Below the pieces are notes generated by a model that had not been told where the DNA came from, did not search any database, and worked only from the letters and a program-made list of their open reading frames with translations. From positions 248,001 to 312,000 of the forward strand of contig NZ_VWOX01000004.1 in NCBI RefSeq assembly GCF_008629675.1: a DNA stretch of 64,000 nucleotides, given 5' to 3'. A program made the translations under genes and the position numbers. This document shows positions 44,911-53,750 of this stretch, piece after piece; position 1 is the first letter of the stretch; each line of letters begins with the position of its first letter. The stretch is from Roseiconus nitratireducens (GTDB taxonomy: Bacteria; Planctomycetota; Planctomycetia; Pirellulales; Pirellulaceae).

Positions 44911-45115
44911 GCCAGTCCAGTTCCGGCGCTGACGGCAGCCCGGTGCACCGCACCGTTGCCGTCGGCTGCTCATCGAACCGCCAGCTGCACTCCTGAGGCT
45001 GGCGGGATTTCGGAGCCTACCACGGCTCCGACGCTCGCGAAGCGATGGATCGACGGGTTCGATCCGCGACGCACCCACCACGGTGCGGCGCTCTTTTCTT
45101 TTTATCCTTTTATTC

Positions 45116-45120
45116 GGAGG
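45116..45120 (+). promoter_or_regulatory. GGAGG ribosome binding site
   Basis: A full GGAGG ten bases before the ATG at 45131. It decides the start of the DUF1559 gene; most genes in this window have no such clear site. Confidence 0.75.
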
Positions 45121-45130
45121 CTGCGTTGCA

Positions 45131-46360
45131 ATGGCAACCAAACGAAACGCGTTCACGCTAGTGGAGTTACTGGTCGTGATCGCCATCATCGGGATCCTTG
45201 TGGGACTCCTGTTACCGGCCGTCCAGGCGGCCCGTGAAGCGGCTCGACGCATGAGCTGCAGCAATAATTTCAAGCAGATCGGTCTGGGCATTCACAACTA
45301 TCATTCCGCCTTCAAACAACAGCCCATCCACGGGACCGGGGCCACCAACGAGACGCAGAACGGCTGGCAGCAGGCCGATGATCCGGGTCCGGCTGCGGGC
45401 CCGCCGATCGGGTACACCCGCTACATGCTCAGCTACCTGGTTGGGATCCTGCCGTTCGTCGAACAACAGGGGATGTGGGAAACCATTTCCAGCCCCAGCG
45501 TCGACGAAGAGGGCGAATCCTGGCCGGCAATGGGTCCGGCTCCCTACGCAATTCGCTACAAGCCTTGGGCGTCGGATGTGCCGACCTATCGCTGCCCCAG
45601 CGATCCCGGTTACGGCCTGCCGGCAGTGGGACGCACCAACTACGCCGCCTGCACCGGCGACGCAATTGCTCGGAACAACATCGGCGGAGCACGTTTCGCC
45701 GGCGGATACTGGCGGCACTGGCAGGAAACCTTTCTGGTCCGCCAAGTCAAAGGATCGATGCGTGGGATGTTCATTCCGCGTTACTCGTCCAAATTTCGCG
45801 ACACGTTGGACGGGCTGTCCAACACCGTGCTGTGCGGTGAAATCGCGACCGGATTGGGCGACCGCGATATTCGCACCGCCCCCGCACTGCAGCAGGGCGG
45901 CTACTGGGGTAACGGCGTTCACGGCAATCCGTCCCACTGCCAGCAACAGGGGCTGATCGATCCGGAACGGCCGAAGTTCTGGTTGCCCTCGACCAATATT
46001 TCGGGAGCCGGTGGTCGCCGCGGATACCGCTGGGCCGACTTCCGCCCGTTGTACAGCCAAGTGGCGACTATCCTGCCGCCCAACCGCGAACTCTGCCTGG
46101 CAGGCGGCCACGCCTCTCACGGCCTGGTCGGCGTCAGCAGCCGGCACCAGGGCGGAGCCCACGTGTTGATGGGTGACGGTGCGGTGATCTTCATCACCGA
46201 CTCGATCGAAGCGGGCAACTCCAACGCCGAACCGGTTTGGATCCGCAACAACAACCAGCAGAGCTCCAACCCGCCGGGTTCGCCCAGCCCCTACGGACTG
46301 TGGGGAGCGATGGGCACGCGTGCTTCAAATGAAACGATCGACGAGCAATTGAATCAGTAG
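45131..46360 (+). CDS. DUF1559 protein with type IV pilin-like N-terminus
   Basis: A 409-residue protein. Residues 1-35 are a pseudopilin leader: [20 protein letters not shown], with the processing site between Ala and Phe and the conserved Glu five residues later, followed by [17 protein letters not shown]. The rest is the DUF1559 domain ([19 protein letters not shown], ending [19 protein letters not shown], the H-X9-DG motif). Hundreds of such paralogues occur per planctomycete genome; they may be assembled or exported by a type II/IV-pilus-like system. ATG at 45131 with a strong GGAGG site. A short lipoprotein gene precedes it and a terminator follows it. Confidence 0.95.
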   Translation: MATKRNAFTLVELLVVIAIIGILVGLLLPAVQAAREAARRMSCSNNFKQIGLGIHNYHSAFKQQPIHGTGATNETQNGWQQADDPGPAAGPPIGYTRYMLSYLVGILPFVEQQGMWETISSPSVDEEGESWPAMGPAPYAIRYKPWASDVPTYRCPSDPGYGLPAVGRTNYAACTGDAIARNNIGGARFAGGYWRHWQETFLVRQVKGSMRGMFIPRYSSKFRDTLDGLSNTVLCGEIATGLGDRDIRTAPALQQGGYWGNGVHGNPSHCQQQGLIDPERPKFWLPSTNISGAGGRRGYRWADFRPLYSQVATILPPNRELCLAGGHASHGLVGVSSRHQGGAHVLMGDGAVIFITDSIEAGNSNAEPVWIRNNNQQSSNPPGSPSPYGLWGAMGTRASNETIDEQLNQ

Positions 46361-46392
46361 ATTCCTCGGCTCGGGATCGTTGATCCGACCCG

Positions 46393-46438
46393 ACGCCGGT
46401 GGTTCGCCTGAATGCAAGGGCGGCCGCCGGCGTTTTTT
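46393..46438 (+). terminator. Rho-independent terminator after the DUF1559 gene
   Basis: ACGCCGG at 46393-46399 pairs with CCGGCGT at 46427-46433, with an inner CGCC/GGCG pair, and is followed by six T. It lies 33 bp after the DUF1559 stop and just before the end of the convergent HAD gene. Confidence 0.8.
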
Positions 46439-46441
46439 CAT

Positions 46442-47014
46442 TTAACGGACATCCACCCAGGCCATTCCGGCCGACTCGGCGGCGCGAAAGCCCAGCGGCG
46501 AGTCTTCGAACACGACGCAGCGCTCGGGTTGGACGTCCAACCGCCGAGCCGCCTCCAAGAACACGTCCGGCTCGGGCTTGTGCCGCTGCGTATCTTCCGA
46601 CGCGACGACCGTCTGGAACAACTCCGCGATCTCCAGGATTGCCAATTGCTCCTGCACCACCGTCCGTGGGCTGCCGCTGGCGACGGCCATCGGCTTCTTT
46701 TGGAAATACGCCACGGCGACATTGCACACCCCCTGGTTCCGCCGCACCCGCGGGATCAAGGTTCGAAACAGGGTTTCCTTTTCGTCGGCGACGCCCACCG
46801 CATCAACCGACACGCCCTGCTCGGAAGCCAGCATCGCGACGATCTTGTCGCTCGGCATTCCTCCCATCGAATAGAATCGTTCTTCGGTGAACTCGATTCC
46901 GTAACGGGACATCGTTTCGTGCCAGGCGACGTAGTGCACGGGCATCGAATCTGCCAAGGTGCCGTCACAGTCGAAAATCAAGCCGTCGTATTGCTGAAAG
47001 TCGTCGGGATTCAT
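46442..47014 (-). CDS. HAD-superfamily phosphatase (beta-phosphoglucomutase-like)
   Basis: A 190-residue HAD hydrolase of subfamily I. Motif 1 is FDCDGTLADS with the nucleophile Asp; motif 2 is VASGSPR; motif 3 Lys lies in RHKPEPDVFL; motif 4 is VVFEDSPLGFRAAESAG. The cap domain is the small helical type seen in beta-phosphoglucomutase and sugar-phosphate phosphatases. The substrate cannot be told. ATG at 47014; the frame upstream overlaps the divergent ATPase gene and is not coding. Confidence 0.92.
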   Translation of the reverse strand: MNPDDFQQYDGLIFDCDGTLADSMPVHYVAWHETMSRYGIEFTEERFYSMGGMPSDKIVAMLASEQGVSVDAVGVADEKETLFRTLIPRVRRNQGVCNVAVAYFQKKPMAVASGSPRTVVQEQLAILEIAELFQTVVASEDTQRHKPEPDVFLEAARRLDVQPERCVVFEDSPLGFRAAESAGMAWVDVR

Positions 47015-47069
47015 TTCGGCAAAGATGGCACATCCGACCGATCCGCGTAACCCTGCAACCGGCCGATTC

Positions 47070-48314
47070 ATGAACCAGCCTCCCCAGATCCTGCCCAGCG
47101 TCTCGGCCCCCAAGACGCCGCAAAAGGACGATGCTTCGAGCGAGAAATCGTCTGGCGAAAACGTTGCGTTCTGCGACTCGATCTTTGCCAAAGCCTTCCA
47201 GGCCGGTGCGTCGGACATCCACTTCGAACCCTTCGAGCAAGCGTTTCGCGTCCGGATCCGGGTCGACGGCACGCTCTCTCAGATCGCCGCCGGACCCGCC
47301 GCCGATTACCCGCAAATCTCCTCCCGCGTCAAAATCCTGTCGGAGTTGGATATCGCCGAACGGAGGCGACCCCAGGAAGGACGAATGCGGTTGGTGATCG
47401 ACGGGCGCAGCGTCGACTATCGGGTCTCCTCGGTACCCACGCGGTTTGGCGAAAAGATCGTGCTGCGGGTCGTCGACGCCACCGGCTTGAAAGCGGACCT
47501 GACGCAATTGGGAATGAATGCCAAGGAAGCCCAATTGATGGCCGAGGCGACCAGCCAACAGTACGGCATGTGCCTGGTAACCGGCCCGACCGGCAGCGGC
47601 AAAACGACGACGCTGTACTCGGCGATCAATCGGCTCAATCACATGGACCGCAACATCAGCACCATCGAAGACCCGGTCGAATTCAACGTCTTCGGGATCA
47701 CCCAGATCAGCGTGCGAAGAGACCTGAACATGGATTTCGCGCAGCTGCTGCGACTGCTGCTGCGTCAAGACCCGGACGTGATCCTGGTCGGCGAGATCCG
47801 GGATACCGAAACCGCCCGGACGTCGTTTCAAGCCGCCATGACCGGTCACATGGTGCTTTCCACCCTGCACACCAACGACACCGTTTCGGCCATCGCCCGC
47901 CTGCGGGATATGGACATTGAACCGTTCCTGATCACCGCCGCGCTCAACCTGGTCGTCGCCCAACGTCTGGTGCGGCGGATCTGCCAGCATTGCAAAGCCC
48001 CGGTCAATGTCTCCGCGGCACAGTTGAAGGCACTCGGCATCGGCGAAAAGCAGGCCGCTCAAGCCAGCTTTCACCGCGGCCGTGGTTGCCCCAAGTGCAA
48101 CGGATCGGGGTGCCGCGGACGGATCGCCATATTCGAAATGCTGTCAATCAGTTCCGCCATCCGCGATATGATCTTCGAAAACGCCTCCACCGAGTTGCTT
48201 CGCCAGCAGGCCATCAAGGAAGGCATGCGGACACTACGGATCAGCGCCCTGAGCAAGGCCTTTCAAGGGTTGATCACGCTGGAGGAAGCGTCCCTGTTCA
48301 CCGGACGCACCTGA
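47070..48314 (+). CDS. Short GspE/PilB-type secretion ATPase
   Basis: A 414-residue hexameric-type ATPase of the type II secretion/type IV pilus family. Visible: ASDIHFEP, Walker A GPTGSGKTTTLY (172-183), Asp box TIEDPVEF, Walker B DVILVGEIRD, His box STLHTND, and a zinc-binding four-cysteine module (CQHC ... CPKC). The N-terminal GspE/PilB domain (MshEN-type, about 150 residues) is missing, so the length is below the usual 550. No pilus or secretion gene is beside it. ATG at 47025 is also possible but would leave only 10 bp to the divergent HAD gene. Confidence 0.92.
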   Translation: MNQPPQILPSVSAPKTPQKDDASSEKSSGENVAFCDSIFAKAFQAGASDIHFEPFEQAFRVRIRVDGTLSQIAAGPAADYPQISSRVKILSELDIAERRRPQEGRMRLVIDGRSVDYRVSSVPTRFGEKIVLRVVDATGLKADLTQLGMNAKEAQLMAEATSQQYGMCLVTGPTGSGKTTTLYSAINRLNHMDRNISTIEDPVEFNVFGITQISVRRDLNMDFAQLLRLLLRQDPDVILVGEIRDTETARTSFQAAMTGHMVLSTLHTNDTVSAIARLRDMDIEPFLITAALNLVVAQRLVRRICQHCKAPVNVSAAQLKALGIGEKQAAQASFHRGRGCPKCNGSGCRGRIAIFEMLSISSAIRDMIFENASTELLRQQAIKEGMRTLRISALSKAFQGLITLEEASLFTGRT

Positions 48315-48470
48315 GGCCCGCCACCGACGAGGCCGATCCGTGTTCGGAGCACTGAAGTGCTAGCAAAAACCAGTTCGATTTGATCGATCCGGTGATGGGA
48401 ACCGATCTACCGGCGGGGCGGGCCAGAAACCTAGAATCTCGAGCGGACTTTCCTAACTTGAGGTGCATGG

Positions 48471-49787
48471 ATGCATGAACGGACCCAGCGAGCGGTGGCT
48501 CGGTTGTTGTTCGTTTTCTGCTGCGCGTTGCCTTCTTCCGGCGTGTTACTTGCCATCCTGATCACCTGGACCCCGTGGTATCAGAATCGACAACTGGCCA
48601 GGATCACCTACCAGCTCAACCGTGAAACCGGGCTCGTTTTCCAGATCGACGGCATCCGCCAGATTGCCCCCGGAAAGTACGTGCTGGACAACGTCCGTCT
48701 GAATCACCCGGAAACGGGACACCGCGTCGCGACCGTCCGAACCGTTGACTACTTCGCCGGTCCGGAGCGCATCGGGATCTTGTTGCATCAGCCTGAATTG
48801 CAATCGTCCGGGCTGGGGCGGGCCTGGAACCTGTTGCACGATCGCGTCATCAGCCGGCCCGAACACACGTTGTTGCCGATCTCCATCGCGGCGACCGACC
48901 TGACAATTCGCAGCCGTACCGGATCACTTTCGCTGCGCGACGTCAGCGTCTCGCTGAACCCGGAAGCCGACGGGGTGCGAATGTTTGCCGAAGCCGGTGA
49001 CGCCATGGCATCGATCGAGTCCTTGGTCCGCGTCACGTTGTTTCGCGATCGCAGCGGACCGGTCCCGACGACCGAGCTGGTTGTTTCAACCGGCGAAACC
49101 AGTCTGCCCTGCTCTGCCCTGGCCGAGTTTTCGACCTTGGCCCGCCAACTGGGCGACGGCGCCCGCTTTACCGGGACGATGAAATGCCGCCAACATGCCG
49201 ATGGTTGGTCCTATGATCTGGGCAGTTCCTCCGTGACCGGGATCGAGCTGAGCAAGTTCAGCGAGGACCTGCCGCATCGGGTCACCGGGACCGCCGACCT
49301 GCGATTGCAACGTGCCGTGATCGAACCGGGCAAGACGGTCAACGTGGCGGGAACCTTTCACGCCCGAGACGGTTGGATCGGCCGATCGCTGCTGCGGTCG
49401 ATGCAGGAGCGATTGGGGTTCTCGCTGGAACATGTCGAAGAGGTCAGCACCACTCACGATGTTCAGTACGCGCTGGCGGCGTTTCATTTTTCGATCACGG
49501 ATGAGTCGATGTCGATCAACGGTATTTGCGGACCGAATCGCGACTACGAGGGTTCCGAGGTGGGCGTCGCCCTGTGCGCCCACGGGCTGCCCATCGTGCG
49601 AACCGGCGGTGACCGGTTCTTTGCCGAGCAGATCATTGCCACGATTGCCCCACCGGGACGCGACGTGTCGCGCTGGCATCAGGTGTTTTTGCCAGCCCCA
49701 CCTGCTCTGAGTGAATCGGGACAGCCGGCCGCGGCAATTCGCCGAGCCCGAGCCTGGTCCGGCGGCGAAACGATCCAGCAGCGTTAG
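48471..49787 (+). CDS. Membrane-anchored AsmA-like protein of unknown function
   Basis: A 438-residue protein with one N-terminal membrane helix (LLFVFCCALPSSGVLLAILITW) followed by a beta-rich extracytoplasmic part. The phrase LVFQIDGIRQIAPGKYVLDNVRLNHPETG resembles the opening of AsmA/DUF748-type proteins, in which a bridge-like beta structure follows a single helix. No catalytic motif is present. It is on the same strand as the GspE-like gene, 156 bp downstream; a TAGAAT hexamer lies 33 bases before the ATG. Family assignment is tentative. Confidence 0.65.
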   Translation: MHERTQRAVARLLFVFCCALPSSGVLLAILITWTPWYQNRQLARITYQLNRETGLVFQIDGIRQIAPGKYVLDNVRLNHPETGHRVATVRTVDYFAGPERIGILLHQPELQSSGLGRAWNLLHDRVISRPEHTLLPISIAATDLTIRSRTGSLSLRDVSVSLNPEADGVRMFAEAGDAMASIESLVRVTLFRDRSGPVPTTELVVSTGETSLPCSALAEFSTLARQLGDGARFTGTMKCRQHADGWSYDLGSSSVTGIELSKFSEDLPHRVTGTADLRLQRAVIEPGKTVNVAGTFHARDGWIGRSLLRSMQERLGFSLEHVEEVSTTHDVQYALAAFHFSITDESMSINGICGPNRDYEGSEVGVALCAHGLPIVRTGGDRFFAEQIIATIAPPGRDVSRWHQVFLPAPPALSESGQPAAAIRRARAWSGGETIQQR

Positions 49788-49797
49788 CGGGATGGTT

Positions 49798-49890
49798 GGG
49801 CCGAAGGCCCTTCGGTTTGCCCAGCCCAGCCCGTCAGGGCTGGGACACCCATCGCCCCGCGACATGCAGGGCCAACGGCCCGGCCTTTTG
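49798..49890. repeat. Hairpin repeat between convergent genes
   Basis: Contains CCGAAGGCCCTTCGG and the hairpin CCCAGCCC / GGGCTGGG at 49825-49844 with a four-base loop, then GGGCCAACGGCCCGGCC followed by TTTTG. It lies between the stops of the AsmA-like gene (plus) and the cytochrome synthase gene (minus), and probably serves as a two-way transcription stop. Confidence 0.75.
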
Positions 49891-49922
49891 TCATCACCGG
49901 AATCCACTCCGCGGTGAACTCA

Positions 49923-52900
49923 TCACGACACGGGCTTCTCCGGGGGAAACGCCAACCCGGCAATGATGAAGGCGACCTGGGTGCCGATGAAAACGGACAA
50001 CCACATCAACACGCCCTGGGTGAACCCGTAGCTGTGCAGGCCGATTCCCAACTCGTTGGTTCCGAACCAACTCCACGCGGTCACGATGTTGCCGCCGATG
50101 GCCAGGATCGAGAACCCTAGCGCTTTGACCATCCCGTCCCAACGGGCGTGCAACATCAGCGCGTTCCAAATCACGATCAACAGGGCGCCGTTCTCTTTGG
50201 GATCCCAGCCCCAGAATCGTCCCCAACTGTCATCCGCCCAAAGTCCGCCCAGGATGGTTCCGACGGTGCTGAACAGGATCCCGAAGCAGGCCGCCCCGTA
50301 GATCATCCGATACAGGGACCGCTGCGCCTTTTCACTCATCCCGGCCCAACAGCTGATCAGATAGCCGATCCCCAGGGTTCCGCCCACCAGCGTGGCCACG
50401 TAACCCAACGACACGCTGATCACGTGCGTCGCCAGCCAGAACTGGGTATCCAAAACGGCCTGCAAAACCGGCATCGTGTCACCGCTGCTCAATCCGTTGG
50501 CGACGAACAACGTCAACGCACCGGCGGTCGCGGCCAACATGTTGCCGAATCCGAGTTTGAAAATTCGCTCGGCGACCAAACCGAACAGCACGGCCGCCCA
50601 ACCGATAAACACGGCTGATGAATAAATATTGATGACGGGCGCACGACCCGTGATGTAAATCCGACTGAGCAGCGTTGCGGAGTGGATCAGCAGGGCCACA
50701 AACAACACGCCCCAAGTCGCATTTCGCAAGCGATGGCCTCCCAGCGCGAAGTAACCCAACCCCATCACCAAACCGACCAGGTACAGCACCCGCGCCCACA
50801 GGCTGGGGGCATTCGATTCCATCCACCGTTCCAATCCAACCTTGCGAGTGTTGAACCCGGCGATGGGATAGTCACGCGAAAGCGCCAGTTGAGCATCCAC
50901 CGCTTCGTTGAAACCTTCGTAGTCCTTTTTCTCGTCGGCGTAGCTCTTGATCATGGCGCTGAACGGTTCGCTGACCAGCGGCGAACCGTCATCGGGGCCG
51001 AGCCCTTTGGCGGCGTCCTCGAAGAACGCCGGCGCGAATGCCATCCAATCCGGATCGTTCACGCTGTTTTCCGCCTGACTCTTGCTGGGCGGAATGATCC
51101 GGGCCGCCGGCATCTGTTGGATTTGCTGCATCCGCTTTTGCAGTTCCGAAACGGCGAACTGCTGCACCATCGCTTCGGTGATCCCTTCCGGCAAGTTTTC
51201 GGTGGGAATCTCAGGCGGACGCGGCAACTGAAACGCTTCCGCGGTCAACATGTACTGCCGCGTGCGCCGATCCAGCTCCAACAGCTTTTTCTCTTTGAAG
51301 GATTGGGCGGCGACATCCTTGTTTCGGGCCAGTTGGATCAAATCGCTTGCTTCGGACCACTGGTCCAGCAACTCGTCCAACGAGTACAGCTTGCTCTCAC
51401 GCCGCTCCAGCTTCAATTCGCTACGAACCTCCTCCGCGTCGACACGGAACATCGGCAGGTAGCGCAGCGCGGGCTCGTCGACGGCGACCTCCATCAGCCA
51501 CTGCATCGCGGACAGCTTCTTGCCCTGCGCCCGCGACTCGATGGCGCCCGGGGCGTTGTCCAACGGCAACGATTCCCGATTGCTGATCGCTTTGAGCGTC
51601 TGGCGGGCGAACGCGTCCAGTGGCATGATGCGTCCGCCGAACTGCGTCGGGATCTTTCCGGCGGTGTAGAAATCGTATTCGTAGTCCCGCGTCTGCGGCC
51701 GCAGCGAGGTCAAGACCGCCGACCAGGGGATCAGCGCGACCAGACCGAACGCACCGGCGACCGCCATCGCGATCCAAATCGGTTTGCTCGACTGTCGTCG
51801 GCGGCGTTCCTCCGGATCCATCGCGGCAAGCTCTTTGGTCGTCTCACGCTCGCGACGTCCGACGAAGCGTTTGAGTGTTCCCAGGAAGTGGGCGAGCATT
51901 CCCAACGCCATGATGCTGCAGGCAACGTAAGGAATCAGCCAACCGCTGTTGCGCACCACCTGCAAACCGGTCAGCTCCTTTCCGCCCGGAAGCGCGGTGT
52001 AGCTGGACTGGAAGAAGGTTTCCCCGCGGTACCGCAACGGGTTGTTCATCCAGACCCGTTCGCGACGATCTTCCCCCGTTTCCGGATCGACAATCCGGAT
52101 GTAGGAGCTGTAGTCACGGGGTGTTTCCGTCCCGCTGTAGTTGCGTCGCTGGACGTCTTCCAGCTGCACCCAGTACGGCTTGACCTCGCGGTGATACTTC
52201 AGCCCCAGCTTGTAATCGGTGTCGTCGACTCTCACGGTGTCGAAGACATCCTTGGCCGATCCGTCGGGAATCAACGTTTCGCGATCCGACAGCATTTGGC
52301 TGACCAGGTGCGTCTCCAGCGGCTTTCCGGAATCCTTGTCGATCAATTGGACGTACGCGGCTGCGACGTTGACCTCCGAATCGGTTCCCCCACGTTTTCG
52401 CGCCGGTGTCGCCTGGACCTGTTTGCCCAGACCGACCGTTGCGGGATTGTCCGGTTTCGGGTCGGTCAGGTCGGAGTTTTCGAAATAGTTCAGCACCTTC
52501 ACATCAACCGGCAACGAGGGATCCTGGATCAGATCGCCGGTGCGACTCGCCTGTTCCAGACGCGAGCCCGGAATGGCCGTGACCTCGTCTTTCCCTTCCT
52601 GGCTGTTGATGAAAGCCAATTCGACTTTGTCCAGGTTGATCAAGGAATTGGTCGACGCGCCTTCGACCAGGCTGATGCGTTGTTCCAGTTGGCGATCGCC
52701 GAACGCGAACTGCCCCACCATCAACAGCCCCACGCCAAGGTGCAACAGCAGGTTCCCGCCCTGGCGTCCGAACAGCAAGATGCAACCGACCAACAAAATG
52801 ACGCCGGCGCCCAGCCCCTTGGTCAACTGCCACACGATCCGCAGCCCCGGGTCACTGATTCGGACCCCACTGACCAGCGTGTACACAATGATGGCTCCCA

Positions 52901-53516
52901 GCAACGCGGCCGCGACAAAGCCGGCGATCCGCAAAGCTCGGCCGCGCACATTGATGGACGCGGCGGTCAAGCCAATCGCCGCCGCAATTCCGAACGCCTG
53001 AACCCACCGCCACAACGCCAGGTAGGAAATCGGTGGTGCTCCCTGCAGGCCGTCGCTGCTGTGACCGCTGGCAATGATCAGCCCGGCCGCGGAAAACCCC
53101 GCCAACAGAAAGACGATGCCCGCGGCCAGCCGACTGCCCGACGCGGAGATGCGAAACCGGGTGGCTTTGGATGCGATCAAATTCAGCATCAACAATGCCC
53201 CGATCAACGCGCCGCCGGGAAACGGAATGACGCCGGGAATTGGCTGGGCGTGTGGATAGAACGCCTGGGGAAGGAAATCGTCGAAATGCAGCCAGGCGAT
53301 CCAGGACGTGAAGTACCGCAGCTTCACATCTTGCATGTTCAGTTCGTCTTGGGCCAACGTGCCGACCAACACGATGATCAGCGACGCCGCGAACAGGGCG
53401 ACAGTCAACTTCAGTGACCCGATCGCTTTCAGCACGTCCGCTGCGGTGATCACATCGTGATCGTCGCGCGTCTTCCGGTCGAACAACGATTCGGGTGAAT
53501 TCGGTGCGGTAGCCAT
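49923..53516 (-). CDS. ccsBA: Fused ResB-CcsA cytochrome c synthase
   Basis: A 1197-residue inner-membrane protein for system II cytochrome c maturation; it exports haem and attaches it to CXXCH apocytochromes. The N-terminal 560 residues are ResB/CcsB with four helices (first IGSLKLTVALFAASLIIVLVGTLAQ) and a periplasmic domain. A linker of about 330 residues follows, beginning FGGRIMPLDAFARQTLKAI. The CcsA part begins near 890 and carries the haem-handling WGRFWGWDPKENGALLIVIWN segment near the C-terminus. The fusion order is that of epsilonproteobacterial and Bacteroidetes CcsBA. It probably serves the cytochromes such as that at 20.6 kb. ATG start. Confidence 0.95.
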   Translation of the reverse strand: MATAPNSPESLFDRKTRDDHDVITAADVLKAIGSLKLTVALFAASLIIVLVGTLAQDELNMQDVKLRYFTSWIAWLHFDDFLPQAFYPHAQPIPGVIPFPGGALIGALLMLNLIASKATRFRISASGSRLAAGIVFLLAGFSAAGLIIASGHSSDGLQGAPPISYLALWRWVQAFGIAAAIGLTAASINVRGRALRIAGFVAAALLGAIIVYTLVSGVRISDPGLRIVWQLTKGLGAGVILLVGCILLFGRQGGNLLLHLGVGLLMVGQFAFGDRQLEQRISLVEGASTNSLINLDKVELAFINSQEGKDEVTAIPGSRLEQASRTGDLIQDPSLPVDVKVLNYFENSDLTDPKPDNPATVGLGKQVQATPARKRGGTDSEVNVAAAYVQLIDKDSGKPLETHLVSQMLSDRETLIPDGSAKDVFDTVRVDDTDYKLGLKYHREVKPYWVQLEDVQRRNYSGTETPRDYSSYIRIVDPETGEDRRERVWMNNPLRYRGETFFQSSYTALPGGKELTGLQVVRNSGWLIPYVACSIMALGMLAHFLGTLKRFVGRRERETTKELAAMDPEERRRRQSSKPIWIAMAVAGAFGLVALIPWSAVLTSLRPQTRDYEYDFYTAGKIPTQFGGRIMPLDAFARQTLKAISNRESLPLDNAPGAIESRAQGKKLSAMQWLMEVAVDEPALRYLPMFRVDAEEVRSELKLERRESKLYSLDELLDQWSEASDLIQLARNKDVAAQSFKEKKLLELDRRTRQYMLTAEAFQLPRPPEIPTENLPEGITEAMVQQFAVSELQKRMQQIQQMPAARIIPPSKSQAENSVNDPDWMAFAPAFFEDAAKGLGPDDGSPLVSEPFSAMIKSYADEKKDYEGFNEAVDAQLALSRDYPIAGFNTRKVGLERWMESNAPSLWARVLYLVGLVMGLGYFALGGHRLRNATWGVLFVALLIHSATLLSRIYITGRAPVINIYSSAVFIGWAAVLFGLVAERIFKLGFGNMLAATAGALTLFVANGLSSGDTMPVLQAVLDTQFWLATHVISVSLGYVATLVGGTLGIGYLISCWAGMSEKAQRSLYRMIYGAACFGILFSTVGTILGGLWADDSWGRFWGWDPKENGALLIVIWNALMLHARWDGMVKALGFSILAIGGNIVTAWSWFGTNELGIGLHSYGFTQGVLMWLSVFIGTQVAFIIAGLAFPPEKPVS

Positions 53517-53711
53517 GATTCTTCGATCCTGGTCAATGATTGGTCGAAACGGTAAGTCGCCACGGCTGCCACGCGCCGGACTTCGCCCGTCGTGTCGTCA
53601 GCCGGCTTCGATTCCTGAACGGGACTTGTTTTCTGAACCGGCCTCGCAGCTCCACTGCGAAGCCTGCCTGCTGCTCGAACACCTCACGGTCCCGTGAGTG
53701 GAAACACGAGG

Positions 53712-53744
53712 TTGACGAACGACACGAATGTTGACGAACGACAC
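53712..53744. promoter_or_regulatory. 14-bp direct repeat with 19-bp spacing
   Basis: TTGACGAACGACAC at 53712-53725 and again at 53731-53744. It lies in the 234-bp gap upstream of the ResB-CcsA gene and just past the stop of the lipoprotein gene. The near two-turn spacing fits tandem protein binding, but this is inference. Confidence 0.45.
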
Positions 53745-53750
53745 TTCCCC

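Noticed and set aside
44990..45075. Possible tRNA suggested by GGGTTCGATCC near 45057
   Set aside because: No matching acceptor stem, D-arm or anticodon arm can be drawn in the 75 bases before it; the match to a T-loop is chance.
50682..53417. Plus-strand open frame (911 codons) opposite ccsBA
   Set aside because: Shadow of the well-supported ResB-CcsA gene, no signal or domain.
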